NCBI GenBank assembly: GCA_026724425.1
Contig: JAIUCV010000394.1
Location: 719,363-783,362 of the forward strand
DNA from: Erythrophleum ivorense
Taxonomy: Eukaryota; Streptophyta; Magnoliopsida; Fabales; Fabaceae
DNA length: 64,000 nt
Direction: 5' to 3'
Under the pieces are notes generated by a model. That model worked only from the letters and a program-made list of their open reading frames with translations, was not told the origin of the DNA and did not search any database. This document shows, piece after piece, positions 44,407-55,738 of the stretch. Numbering within the stretch: the stretch's first letter is position 1; every line of letters begins with the position of its first letter. A program made the translations under genes and the position numbers.

Positions 44407-46846
44407 ATGGTTTGTTTAGCTTCCGTCTATGGAAAATGGCTGATGGTAGAAGACAGGTCATGGCATTTTGAGGTGGATAAAGGAAAAGGAGGGAGAGTGT
44501 TCTACTTGCGGGATGGTTGTACCCATGAGGAGCTTGTGAGAATGGTACAGTGTGACTATATGTTGGATATGGAAGCAGAGCTGGTGGAGATATCTTATCC
44601 ATTGCCAGATGTGATGCTCAATCAAATGCCCTCGGACTTTCCTCCTATGTACGTCACCAACGATGGGCAGGTTCATAGCTTGATAGAGTTAGGCAAAACG
44701 CATGTGCTGCGCCTTTGCATCTCTGTTCGAAACAAGGATAAAGTTGAGGAGCGAGATGAGGATAGATATGTCGATGAGGATGAGAATGAAGAAGAGGAGG
44801 AACTTTCAGATATAAATTGGGATGCAAATTCAGATGAAGAAGTTGAGGAAGAGGATGATGATGTAGGGGACGATGACTATGTGGATGAAGCTTTTGCAGG
44901 AAAGAAAGTGGATGACACGGACGCAGACTATAGCGAGTATGGGAAAGTTCAAGATGAAGATGATTGGGAGAAAAAATGTTTTGAGGAAAGGCTTCACAAA
45001 GGTGATTTGAATGGTCAAGGTGGAGGAATCAATGGGAATGGGTCAGGCGCTATATATGTGAATCAGAGCTATGTAAGCAAGGATGCTCTCATATCTGCCT
45101 TGCGTCTAAAGGCAGTGGTGTCCAGATTCGCCTTCAAGGTTTCTAAGTCTACTACTAAGCTGTTTGTGGCCAAATGTTTCGTAGATGGATGCATGTGGAT
45201 GTGCAGAGCTGCTATAAAGAATGAAGCAAAGAGGTTCTGGGTGACAAAGTATGTCAAGTTTCATACATGTTCTGTTGTGGACCGTGCCGGATTCCGTAAG
45301 GGATGTACTCCAAGGTATCTTGGACAGATCTTTGTAGAGCGGTTTGGAATCATTGATGGAATTGTCCCGAGACATATTGCAAACTCAATGAGGGTGATGC
45401 TTGGAATTAAGCTTAATTATACCACTGCTTACAGAGCTTTGAAATTTGCGAAACTTTTTGTTAGGGGAACACCAGAAGGTGGATATGCGAAGTTGCCCTC
45501 GTACTTGAGAAGAGTGAAGCAGTCAAACCCGGGCTCCGTGACTGACATTGTATGTGATGAGATGGGTCGATTCAAATATTGCTTCTTATCCTTAAATGCT
45601 TCAATGTTGGGATTTCAGTATTTGAGACGCGTTATTGTGGTAGATGGGACTCATCTAACTGGAAAGTATGGAGGAGTTTTGCTTGTTGCAGCCGGACAGG
45701 ACGCTAATTTTCAGGTCTTCCCGTTGGCTTTTGGGATTGTAGATGCCGAGAGTAACGAATCCTGGGGTTGGTTTTTCGACAAGTTGCAACAATGCTTTTC
45801 ACCTCATCCCATGGTGATAGTTTCGGACAGGCATCCCTCCATACATAATGCATGTCTCCGTTTTCTACCTTGGGTTACTAGAGGTATATGTTACTACCAT
45901 CTTCAACATAACATAGTCACAAAATACCAAGCAAAGAACATCATGTATTTGGTGAAAGGAGCTGCCTACGCCCATACGCTAATGGAGTTTAACCGTTGCA
46001 TGGCCGCAATCCGAGCTGCTAAACCGGAACTTGCACAATACTTAGAGGAAGCGGATCCTAAGTTGTGGTCTAGAGTACATTTTCCAGGGGATCGGTACAA
46101 CATTAAGACGAGTAACATTGCTGAATCTATCAATTCCGCACTGAAGAGAGCCAAGGGCTTTCCAATACCTTGTCTGCTGCAATACATCCGAGAGAAGCTA
46201 GGGGTGTGGTTTAACAAAAGGCGAGAGGACGCCTTGAGTCTTCACACCCCATACAGTAAGGGAGTTGAATATTTGCTGTCTGTCCGTTCACACTATGCAG
46301 AATCATACAATGTGGAACACATAGATGGATGGAAGTTCAACGTTAAGGGTGGAGGAGGACCTTATATTGTTGATTTGGAAAACCGTTCATGTGAATGTGG
46401 TGTATTCCTAGTTGAAAAAATCCCTTGTTCACATGTGATTGCAGCGGCTACTGAGGCAAACATACACATGTCGCAAAACGTTGCAACGACTTACACGAAA
46501 GAGGCGCTATACGCGACATATGCACATCCCATATACCCCGAGGCAACACATGATGTAGAGCCAGAAGAAGACATTTGCCTCCCTCCAGATGTTAAGCCAG
46601 CTCCTGGCCGGAAAAAGAAATCTAGGTTTCTAACATGGCTAGAATTGTCTAAGAAGAGACGCACCAAACCAAGAAAGATGCACAAAATTTATAGTTGTTC
46701 GAAGTGCCGGCAACCGGGGCATACCCGTCCTCATTGTGTAAGTGTCTTACAACTCACTGTGTATTCATGGTTAATGTTGATTACATGTGTTTTTAAAAGT
46801 TGAATTGTTTGCACTGATTTAGGTGAAGAACGAAGATGTAGACTGA
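44407..46846 (+). CDS. MURA-type transposase
   Basis: Probably two exons: 44407-46737 and 46823-46846, with an 85-nt intron (GTAAGT...TTTAG). The ATG at 44407 is chosen because TTGTTGCAG precedes it, suggesting a spliced leader; the frame is open from 44380. An N-terminal domain is followed by a strongly acidic stretch (about 115-175). A MULE DDE transposase core follows, with first Asp in VVDGTHLTGKYGG (about 413), second in VIVSDRHPSIHNA (about 473) and the CYYHL motif after it. A SWIM zinc finger (CECG...CSH, about 661-675) and a CCHC knuckle (CSKCRQPGHTRPHC, about 764) close the protein. The frame is uninterrupted, so it may still be functional. The short second exon ends GATGTAGACTGA, overlapping the array motif. 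Confidence 0.88.
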
Positions 46847-47252
46847 AAAAGAGGTCTACGTCGTAGACCTACGCGGTAGATCTACGCGGTAGGTCTACGC
46901 GGTAGGTCTACGCGGTAGGTCTACGCAGGAGGTCTACGCGTTAGTCTACGCAGGAGGTCTACGTAATTGGTCTACGCAGGAGGTCTCCAGCTTTTTCATG
47001 TTTTTTTATTTAAGTTAATATGAGTCGCAACCTATGCAGCTTTTTCATGTATCAGAACACTTGCACTAATTCGAGATCTACATTAGAGGTCTACTCCGAA
47101 AACAGTTACATTATGATTCATCAAGAAGGTTATAGGTTACACCAAAAAGCATAAGAGCGTCAGTTATAGGTACAGAGAAAAAATGGTACCATAGCGCTTT
47201 TCCAAAGTAAACCTAGTTAATATACAAGATCATCCCAACCCAGTTAATATAG
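46847..47252. repeat. GGTCTACGC array between convergent genes
   Basis: 46850-46990 holds 13-bp units GGTCTACGCGGTA and GGTCTACGCAGGA. The rest is AT-rich. It separates the transposase 3' end from the ULP1 3' end, which converge. Confidence 0.8.
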
Positions 47253-47951
47253 CTATATATCCAGATCATCCCAATCACGTTCTGGTGGTCCGCGACAGTT
47301 GAGCTCAACGAATATGTCCGCTGCAAGCTTTGCTCTTATAGCTTTCATGTTCTTACCACATAGCGTCTTCGGAAAAAGCCTCCCAAGGCTATGGTACTCG
47401 ATGAACTTTAGACAGAAGACACCACAGTCACTGCAATTGTCTTGCGCAGGCACATCCTTTCCAGACAGATACTCGTGTGTGAAACGCTCCAACGGATACC
47501 TCTCTCTATCATTGCTGTCAGCCATGAGCCGAAGAAGATAAGGCATCATCACAGCAATTGGCTCGAGGGAGTTAGACAACACAGCCTCACTGAGATAACC
47601 AGGTAAGCTGTCCCACACAGTAATATGCCTTTTGGGTATCGAAATCATCAAGGCAACCCAATGATTCTCTTTCACGTTCCATGGCATGTAGATCTCATCA
47701 ATATCTACTTCCCATTTCTTCAGCGTTTGGCAGAATGTTGGTTTCTTCCCTTCAAAGTAATCATAAGCACCTCCTGGTAGCAATCTTCCTAATCCATATC
47801 GATCCGGCTCAGAATCCACAAACCTCCTATACTTGTCTTTCGTCCACAACATACTAGGACCAGTATCAGCAAAGCAGATTCGCTCACTCCTAAACCATTC
47901 CGGGTGCAATTTCATGCGCTGACGAAACAAGTCCAAGACTATATCCATGTG
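47253..47951 (-). CDS. ULP1-like cysteine protease (C48) terminal exon
   Basis: Starts after TTTTCAG at 47952 and continues in frame from the exon at 48453-48540 (WLADT|HMDIVLDLFRQR). The catalytic set of the ULP1/SENP family is visible: His in NHWVALMISI, Asp in VWDSLPGYL and Cys in DNCSDCGVFCLKF. The family cleaves SUMO-like conjugates; KAONASHI MULEs carry such genes. Catalytic residues look intact, but the gene is cut by the Tekay insertion upstream. Confidence 0.85.
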   Translation of the reverse strand, partial: HMDIVLDLFRQRMKLHPEWFRSERICFADTGPSMLWTKDKYRRFVDSEPDRYGLGRLLPGGAYDYFEGKKPTFCQTLKKWEVDIDEIYMPWNVKENHWVALMISIPKRHITVWDSLPGYLSEAVLSNSLEPIAVMMPYLLRLMADSNDRERYPLERFTHEYLSGKDVPAQDNCSDCGVFCLKFIEYHSLGRLFPKTLCGKNMKAIRAKLAADIFVELNCRGPPERDWDDLDI

Positions 47952-48452
47952 CTGAAAATATTTTTGAAATATACATGCACGTTAGAACGCTGAAGAAATG
48001 GGAAGCATAAGAATAAAGGTCTACAGGAAAGGTCTACAGGAAAGGTCTACAGGAAAGGTCTACTGAAACGGTCTACGCGCATGAAAAGCATAAGAATAAA
48101 GGTCTACAGGAAAGGTCTACTGGAAAGGTCTACAGGAAAGGTCTACTGAAACGGTCTACGCGCATGAAAAGCATAAGAATAAAGGTCTACAGGAAAGGTC
48201 TACTGGAAAGGTCTACAGGAAAGGTCTACTGAAACGGTCTACGCGCATGAAAAGCATAAGAATAAAGGTCTACAGGAAAGGTCCACAGGAAAGGTCTACT
48301 GGAAAGGTCTACAGGAAAGGTCTACTGAAACGGTCTACGCGCATGAAAAGCATAAGAATAAAGGTCTACAGGAAAGGTCTACAGGATAGGTCTACAGGAA
48401 AGGTCTACTGAAAAGGTCTACGCGCATGAAAAGCATAAGAATAAAGGTCTAC
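47952..48452 (-). repeat. ULP1 intron built of 13-bp GGTCTAC units
   Basis: 501-nt intron. On the plus strand 47990-48452 is five or six copies of a unit of about 83-96 bp, each made of 13-mers (GGTCTACAGGAAA, GGTCTACTGGAAA) plus GCATGAAAAGCATAAGAAT. The last unit at 48446-48452 is GGTCTAC; read on the minus strand it is the 5' splice site ACG|GTAGACC. Confidence 0.75.
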
Positions 48453-48540
48453 CGTATCCGCAAGCCATTCTGTCTGGGTGACTAATTCCCACCACCAGTG
48501 GAGTTGAGGTTCAGCGTTCCAAAGAGGTTTCTTAGGGCCA
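48453..48540 (-). CDS. ULP1 gene, middle exon
   Basis: 88-nt exon after CTATCCAG, encoding GPKKPLWNAEPQLHWWWELV and ending TEWLADT before GTAGACC. Phases match both neighbours. WLADT followed by HMD is typical of the start of the ULP1 domain in MULE-encoded proteins. Confidence 0.7.
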
Positions 48541-48627
48541 CTGGATAGAAGACAGAAAACACTCAGTTACTAATCAAACAATCAGGATAAATATAAGTAT
48601 TAAGAGGAATTTTAAGAAACTACTTAC

Positions 48628-48939
48628 AAAATGCCTTTAAACTTCTTCTTAAGTGCTGAGAGCCTATCCTTATCTACTGGCATGAACGGATCGTACCCAA
48701 ACCGTTGCTTTCCAATGATGTCCTTCACTGTTCTATTTCCCACATACGGAGACCGTTGAGATGCGGCAAGCTGTCGCTGACGATCTACGTTTGCTTGTGC
48801 AACAAGTATTGCTGCTTGTTGTTTTAGTTGCTGCTTCTTCGTGTCCTCCCTTCGCTCTTCTTTCGATGGCTTATGCGACTTAACAAAAACGAGCTCCGAA
48901 TCGTTACCGTTGTCACTCCCGCATGGAGATATATGTTGT
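48628..48939 (-). CDS. ULP1 gene, upstream exon, split by Tekay
   Basis: Open from the Tekay boundary to a good donor (ATTTT|GTAAGT at 48627). It encodes a charged, Gln-rich segment (KQQLKQQAAILVAQANVDRQ) and ends KKFKGI. The apparent ATG at 48947 lies in the LTR and is not native. Before the insertion the exon started at a TTTGCAG acceptor now at about 57686-57692, only a few nt beyond the insertion site. Confidence 0.7.
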
Positions 48940-50316
48940 TGTAACATCCGTGAACCAGAAAGTTGTTTTGAAAGTGGTGTTGGACGATGCTAGGGGTTCG
49001 GGAGTAGTTGGCACATGCTCTTAGAGGTGTGAATTGAGGGTTGACTGTACATGTTCTTGTTTGATTGTTGTGCAGTCGGTCTAAGGTTCAAGCATTGCGA
49101 AGAAAGTGTGTTAAATGCTTCTGAACGACTAGTATCGATCGACACCCGAAGGGTGTCGATCGACACCGGTTATCGGGTTTGATTTCCGGTTTAAGTCGAT
49201 CGATTTGCAATTGGGTTGGTTTTGGGTCGATGGGTGTCGACCGACACCAAGGAAGGGTGTCGATCGACACCGGTTATCTGGAAATCGACCGGTTTGATTT
49301 AAGTCGGCTGGTTTTGTTCGGTTTTGGGCTAGGAAAGCCCTAGGTCGCGATTTAAAAGTCTCCAGCCGCGTGAGAAGCTCAGTTTTCGAGAAAGAAAGGT
49401 TCCAGAGAGGCTGAGGTGATTTCCAGAGAGTTTTTGGAGTTTGGAGACTCGTTTTGTTGCTGTTCTTCGTTGTTCTATCTCTTCTCCATCTTTCCAATCC
49501 TTGTCAAGGTGAGTGCGTGACTGTAGGTCCGTTAGCATTGGAGATTGTGTGATTTCGAGATTGTTAATGAGTTTTTCGAGTTGTTCTTGTGTAGGATCGA
49601 GTTATTTTGTTGTTTGATCGATGTGGGGGTTGAATCCCACGAAATTGTGTGTTTTATGCGATTTTCGTAGCTTCTGGTTTCTGGGCGTCGAGCCGGTGTC
49701 GAGCGACACTCGATGAGTGTCGATCGACACTCGGGAGGCTGGCGTCGATCGACACCATAGAGGTGTCGGTCGACACCAACCTGGGTGTCAGGAAACGTGG
49801 GTGTTTCCTGACAGGGATGGTTTTTACTTGTGATTATTGTTGAGCATTGTTATTGTTGTTGATTATTGTGATGTTTTGTCTAGTGTTTGACGTAATTGGC
49901 CTGTAGGCAGGATGATCCACTCACTAAGTATTTATGATAATACTTACGCATCTCTTTCGTAATGTGATGCAGGTAACAGCAATGTTCTTCCGCGGAAAGA
50001 GACCGAGAGAAGAGGATGATGAGATTAGGAATTTGATTCTGGCTTTGTTGTTATGGTTGACTAGAAATTCGTGAGTTAGGGTGTTAGACTTTATTTTAAT
50101 AATGTAGCAAACCGGCTTAGGTTGCTTATTGCTTATTGGTTATTGGTTTTATTGGTTTATTTCTTTATTGGTTATTGTTGAACGGTTATTTATGATTTAA
50201 TAATATTATTGTTTTCTTCCGCTTTGTGTTGTTAAATTAGCTGTTGAGGATTAATATTTATGGGAATATTAATCTGGGCTAATTATTTAAAAAAAAAAAA
50301 AAATTTGGTTGTTTCA
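48940..50316 (+). repeat. 5' LTR of young Tekay
   Basis: 1377 bp, TGTAACATCC...GGTTGTTTCA. It contains about eight GTGTCGATCGACAC-type sites (49133-49270 and 49690-49780). Confidence 0.95.
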
Positions 50317-50319
50317 TTT

Positions 50320-50331
50320 TGGTATCAGAGC
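50320..50331 (+). other. PBS, initiator tRNA-Met
   Basis: TGGTATCAGAGC three bases after the 5' LTR. Confidence 0.92.
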
Positions 50332-50536
50332 GTAGTCGGTTTTAGGACTGTTAGTATTGGATGAATTGGACTATGTGTTTAATTGATTATGTGAGTTAGT
50401 CAGTTAGTGGTTTAATCTCATCCTCTCGGTCTTCCAGTTTTCCGCGGGTAAGTGAGTTGGATATTTGGTGTGTTTTGGTTTTGTGTCTGTGTTTTGACCT
50501 TTGCTCTTTTTCTGTACTTGGTGGTAGTGCAGAGAG

Positions 50537-51199
50537 ATGGACGCAGGTCGTGGTCGTGGCCGTGGTCGTGGTCGCGTTGCAGCCCGTGGGGGCAGAGGAG
50601 CTGGTCGCGGTGGGCGAGCAGCGGGTCGTGGAGGTCGGGGTGCTGGTCGTGGTTTGCCAGAGGCTGAGGCCTCAGTGGAGAGTGCGGCGCCTAGTGTGGC
50701 GGCAGCGTCGGTGACACAGTCTGTTTCGTTAGCCGGTGGGGCTAGTTTGGGCGTCGGGGGTGGCGCGGGGGCAGGAGCAGTTCCCGGTGGGGGCGCGGCT
50801 CTTGCTCAGGGTGATTTGATTGTGGGGCTACTGACGCAGCTTTTGGCACGTCTTCCAGAGGCAGTTCCACAGCAGGCTCCGGTTGCACCTCCAGCGGCCG
50901 GGGCACAGGTTGGTGCCGGGGCACATGTTGGTGCCGGTTTTGTTGAGCAGCAGGAGGCTGCGGTGCAGCAGGGTGTTGCAGTGGGGTTTTCTCCTTATCG
51001 TGAGATGATGAGGGAGATGCAGAGGATTGGTACGCCTACGTTTGAGGGCGGTGTTACTCCAGAGCAGGCTGATGAGTGGCGTCAGAGGTTGGAGCGGAAC
51101 TTCGATTCTGTTCGTTGTCCGGCACAGTTTCAGGTTGAGTTGGCAGTGCACTACCTTGGAGGTGATGCACATTTGTGGTGGAGGTCTGTTAGGACCAGG
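50537..51199 (+). CDS. Young Tekay gag, 5' part
   Basis: ATG at 50537 after a 205-nt leader. An Arg-Gly-rich N-terminus resembling an RGG box (about residues 4-37) is followed by an Ala/Gly/Val-rich linker with AQVGAG-type repeats, then the capsid core start (YREMMREMQRIGTPTF, LAVHYLGGDAHLWWRSVRTR). The reading is then broken by the inserted LTR-PBS piece; the frame closes at 51211. Confidence 0.85.
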
Positions 51200-51505
51200 A
51201 GAAGAGGATGATGAGATTAGGAATTTGATTCTGGCTTTGTTGTTATGGTTGACCAGAAATTCATGAGTTAGGGTGTTAGACTTTATTTCAATAATGTAGC
51301 AAACCGGTTTAGGTTGCTAGAGTTATTCTTTATTAGTTATTCTTTATTGGTTATTTGTTGAACAATTATCATGATTTAATAATATTGGTTTACTTCCGCA
51401 TTGTGTTGTTGAATTAGCTGTTGAGGATTAATATTTATGGGAATATTAATCTGGGCTAATTATTTAAAAAAAAAGGGGCTTGGTTGTTTCATTTTGGTAT
51501 CAGAG
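51200..51505 (+). mobile_element. Foreign Tekay LTR-PBS piece inside gag
   Basis: About 305 bp equal to an LTR 3' part running through the LTR end and on through ATTTTGGTATCAGAG of the PBS. It differs from this element's own LTR at many sites (for example a different TTGCTAGAGTTATTC stretch and AAAAGGGGCTTGG end), so it came from another family member. Junctions show short homology (GGAGA|AGAGG and CAGAG|GTTTGG). Confidence 0.85.
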
Positions 51506-52256
51506 GTTTGGACTTGGGTTGACTTCGTCGAGGAGTTCAACCACAAGTTTTTCCCTCAGGAGGCTCGTGACAGGCTGCAGTTGAGATTCTTAGACTTGAC
51601 TCAGGGTGAGAGGTCTGTCCGAGAGTATGATGCAGAGTTCTGCCGATTGGTGGTCTTTTCTGGTGGTGAGCTGATCAGTGAGCGAGCATTGACGTCGCGG
51701 TTTCTCCAGGGGCTTCGGAGAAACATCAGGACTCAGTGCAGAGGGGGTATGTACCACACCAGAGCGGGTTTAGTGGAGTTGGCAGCGTCCATTGAGGAGG
51801 ACTTGCGTGAGCCGGTGAGTACGGCAGTTGTGCCAGTTGCAGTTGCTCCTGCTACCCATCCTCGGGGCCAGCAGCAGCATCAGCAGCGCAGAGGTCACAG
51901 TTCTGGTTACGGCAGGGGCGGTAGGCCTGCGCAGGGCCAGAAGAGGAGAGCAGACGAGATATCTGCTAGTAGCCCGAGTACGGGTGGGTGTTTTGGTTGT
52001 GGGGGTCTGGATCACAGAGTTGCGACTTGCCCCAAGAGGGCGGGATCCAGAGAGTCGACAGTGTGCTACTACTGCAGGGAGCCGGGGCATATCAAGACTA
52101 TGTGTCCCAAGTTGCAGCAGAGAGCAGTGGCAGCGGCGATTCAGCCGTTGGCGATTCAGTCAGCAGCGCAGGTTGCGGCGTTGCAGTCGGGTGGAGCGCC
52201 GAGAGTTTATACTTCGGCAGAGGTGGGCCAGACCAGTCAGTCAGGCCAGATCACAG
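51506..52256 (+). CDS. Young Tekay gag, 3' part
   Basis: Gag resumes at VWTWVDFVEEFNHKFFPQEA and runs through the capsid core to two CCHC knuckles (CFGCGGLDHRVATC and CYYCREPGHIKTMC). Unspliced, it ends after KFLR at 52294. Both knuckles are intact, unlike the older copy. Confidence 0.85.
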
Positions 52257-52370
52257 GTAAAATCTTGACTCAGACTTTTAAATTCTTAAGGTAGAATTGT
52301 TGGTGTTGTCTGTTTCTGTTATTTTACTGTGATAGAGTTAGAGGTTCTCAACACTTGTGGAATTGTGTAG
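52257..52370 (+). other. Intron-like gag-pol spacer
   Basis: 114 nt, GTAAAATC...TGTGTAG. Here the unspliced reading meets a stop, so unspliced RNA would give Gag and spliced RNA a Gag-Pol fusion. Same length and same boundaries as 24576-24689. Splicing is not shown. Confidence 0.5.
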
Positions 52371-55300
52371 GGACCTTGTTAGTTGGAGGTTTTGAGTCTC
52401 ACGTTCTGTTTGACTCGGGAGCATCTAATTGCTTCATAACTCCGGAGAGAGCTGAGGATAGTGGTATTCGGAGTAGCGAGGGCGAGGCTTCAGGCTTTGT
52501 CAAGGTGGCCGGAGGTGGTTATTTGGCTACTTCGGGCAGAGCTAGAGCAGTTGATGTGCAGATTGCGGGGCAGTCTATGCCAGCAGATTTAGTCATCAGT
52601 CCGGTGGAACTGTATGACGTGATTTTGGGGATGGACTGGTTATCTCTATACCGAGTTCATCTGGATTGCTACAGAGGTAGAGTGGTGTTTGAGCAGGATG
52701 CAGGGAAGTTGGTTTATCAGGGAGTGAGACCGACTTCGGGGAGTATAGTGATTTCAGCTATTCAGGCAGAGCAGTTGTTAGAGCGGGGCTGCGAAGCCTA
52801 TTTGGCGACGATCACTATGACAGAGTCCAGTGGTGAGGTGAGTCTGCAGGATATTCAGGTTGTCCAGGATTTCGAGGATGTATTTCGGTCGCTGAAGGGA
52901 TTGCCACCATCTCGGTCAGATCCTTTCACGATTGATTTGGAGCCCGGGACAGCTCCGATATCGAAGACACCTTACAGGATGGCTCCAGCAGAGATGGCAG
53001 AGCTGAAGAAGCAGCTAGAGGACCTTTTGAGTAAAGGGTTCATCAGACCTAGTGTTTCGCCATGGGGAGCGCCAGTGTTGTTTGTGAAGAAGAAGGATGG
53101 CAGTTTTCGGTTGTGCATCGATTATCGGGGTCTTAACCGAGTCACAGTGAAGAACAGGTACCCACTTCCGAGGATCGATGAGTTGTTGGATCAGTTGAGA
53201 GGGGCTACTTGGTTCTCCAAGATTGACTTGGCGTCGGGATATCATCAGATTCCGATAGATGAGGCAGATGTCCGGAAGACAGCTTTTCGGACGAGGTATG
53301 GGCATTTCGAGTTTGTGGTCATGCCTTTTGGTTTGACTAATGCGCCGGCAGCTTTTATGAGGTTGATGAACGACGTGTTCAGGGAGTTTCTGGATGTGTT
53401 TGTCATTATTTTCATTGATGACATTTTGGTGTATTCGAGGAGCCCAGAGGAGCATGCGACTCATTTGAGGCTTGTGTTGGAGAAGCTTCGAGAGCAGAAG
53501 CTGTTTGCTAAGTTGAGCAAGTGCAGCTTTTGGCAGCGAGAGATGGGTTTTCTTGGCCATATTGTTTCTGCAGAGGGAGTTTCTGTGGATCCGGCTAAGA
53601 TTGAGGCTATCAGGGATTGGCCTAGACCGAGTAGTGCTACCGAGATCAGGAGTTTTCTGGGTTTAGCAGGCTACTACAGGAGGTTCGTCAAGGGGTTTGC
53701 GAGCATGTCTCAGCCGATGACGAGGTTGACTGGCAAGGATGTGCCGTTTGTGTGGTCGCAGGAGTGCGAGGAGAGCTTTGGGAAGCTCAAGGAGATGTTG
53801 ACTAGTACACCAGTTTTGGCATTACCCGACCCGGGGAAGTCATATGTAGTGTACACAGATGCTTCAGGTGTTGGACTTGGTTGTGTTTTGATGCAGGAGG
53901 GCAGAGTGATTGCCTATGCTTCGAGGCAGTTGCAGGGCAGTGAGCGCAACCGTCCTACACATGATCTTGAGTTGGGAGCAGTGGTTTTTGCACTCAAGAT
54001 TTGGAGGTCGTATCTTTATGGTGGTAGAGTGCAGATCTTTACAGATCACAAGAGTCTACAGCATATTTTCACTCAGCCTTTGCTGAATGCGAGACAGACG
54101 CGTTGGGTGGAGTTTCTGGCAGACTATGACCTGGATATTGTTTATCATCCAGGCAAGGCCAATTTGGTGGCAGATGCTTTGAGTCGACGGAGGGTTGCTT
54201 CAGATAGAGAGCGTGGTGTTGAGGCTTTGGTCAGCGAGATTAGTACATTGCGATTGTGTGCTATTTCAGAGGAGCCTTTGGGTTTAGAGGCAGCTGATCA
54301 GGCAGATTTACTCAGCAGGATCAGAGTGGCGCAGCAGAGTGATCAGGGTTTGATTGATGCTTCGCAGGCCGTTGGTTCTGAGTATCAGGTCTCTTCGAAT
54401 GGAACTATTTTGGTTCGTGGGCGAGTTTGTGTGCCTAAGGATGAGGAGTTGAGGCATGAGGTTTTGAGAGAGGCTCATTCGAGCAAGTTTTCGATTCATC
54501 CGGGTGCGACCAAGATGTACCGTGACCTCAAACGGTATTATCATTGGGTTGGGATGAAGAGGGATGTGGCAGATTGGGTTGCGAGGTGCAACACTTGTTC
54601 TTTGGTCAAGGCAGAGCATCAGGTGCCTAGTGGTCTTCTGCAGAGTTTACCCATTCCAGAGTGGAAGTGGGATATGATCACTATGGATTTTGTTGTGGGA
54701 TTACCTATCTCACGGACTTTCGATGCTATTTGGGTCGTTGTAGATCGCTTGACCAAGTCAGCACATTTCTTGGCCATCAAGAAGACAGATGGAGCAGCTG
54801 TCTTGGCTAGGAAGTTTGTGCGAGAGATTGTGAGGCTGCATGGAGTGCCAGCCAGTATTGTGTCGGATAGAGATCCGAGGTTTGCTTCAGAATTTTGGAA
54901 GGCGTTTCAGACTGAGATGGGCACTAAGGTGCATATGAGTACCGCGTATCATCCGCAGACAGATGGGCAGTCAGAGAGGACTATTCAGACTTTGGAGGAT
55001 CTGCTTAGGATGTGTGTACTGGATTGGGGTGGTCATTGGGCTGATCATCTGTGTTTGGCAGAGTTTGCCTATAACAACAGTTTTCAGTCTAGCATTGGTA
55101 TGGCTCCTTATGAGGCTTTGTATGGGAGGCCATGCAGGACACCCTTATGCTGGACCCAAGTGGGGGAGCGCAGCATGTTTGGAGCTAGTTTTGTTCAGGA
55201 GACGACGGAGAAGATTCGTGTCTTGAGGCTGAACATGAAGGAGGCTCAGGATAGACAGAGGAGTTATGCAGATAGGCGGCGACGTGAGCTTGAGTTTCAG

Positions 55301-55738
55301 GTGGGAGATAGAGTGTATCTCAAGATGGCTATGTTGAGGGGCCCTAACAGGTCCATAGCAGAGAACAAGCTCAGTCCGCGATTTATGGGTCCGTTTCCAG
55401 TGGTGGAGCGAGTTGGGCCAGTGGCTTATCGGTTGGAGTTGCCACCGATTATGAGCGCCTTGCATAAGGTGTTTCATGTTTCGATGTTGAGGAGGTGTTT
55501 GCGTCCTTCAGAGGAGGTTGTGGTTGAGATTCCAGAGGATCTCCAGCCAGATATGACAGTTCCGGCAGTTCCTGTGAGGATTCTTGAGAGGAGAGTCAAG
55601 GTTCTGCGGAACAAGAGGGTGCCATTGTTGAGAGTCTTGTGGGACTGTAGTGGCACAGAGGAGCAGACTTGGGAGCCAGAGGCAAAGATGAAGCTGAAGT
55701 TCGGAAAGTGGTTCGACAAGCAGGCTGTGGAGTGATTC
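52371..55738 (+). CDS. Young Tekay pol polyprotein
   Basis: Fully open, about 1120 codons. Protease LFDSGASNCFI near residue 18; reverse transcriptase with YRGLNRVTVKNRYPLPRI, MPFGLTNAPAAFMRL and catalytic IIFIDDILVYS (about 350); RNase H YTDASGVGLGCVLMQ and FTDHKSLQHIF; integrase HHCC (HPGATKMYRDLKRYYHW ... CNTC), DDE core (DMITMDFVVG, IVSDRDPRF, YHPQTDGQSERT); C-terminal chromodomain-like segment (LRVLWDCSGTEEQTWEPEAK). It is probably an active enzyme set, expressed as a fusion with Gag. Chromodomain-type ends are thought to steer integration to heterochromatin. Confidence 0.93.
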
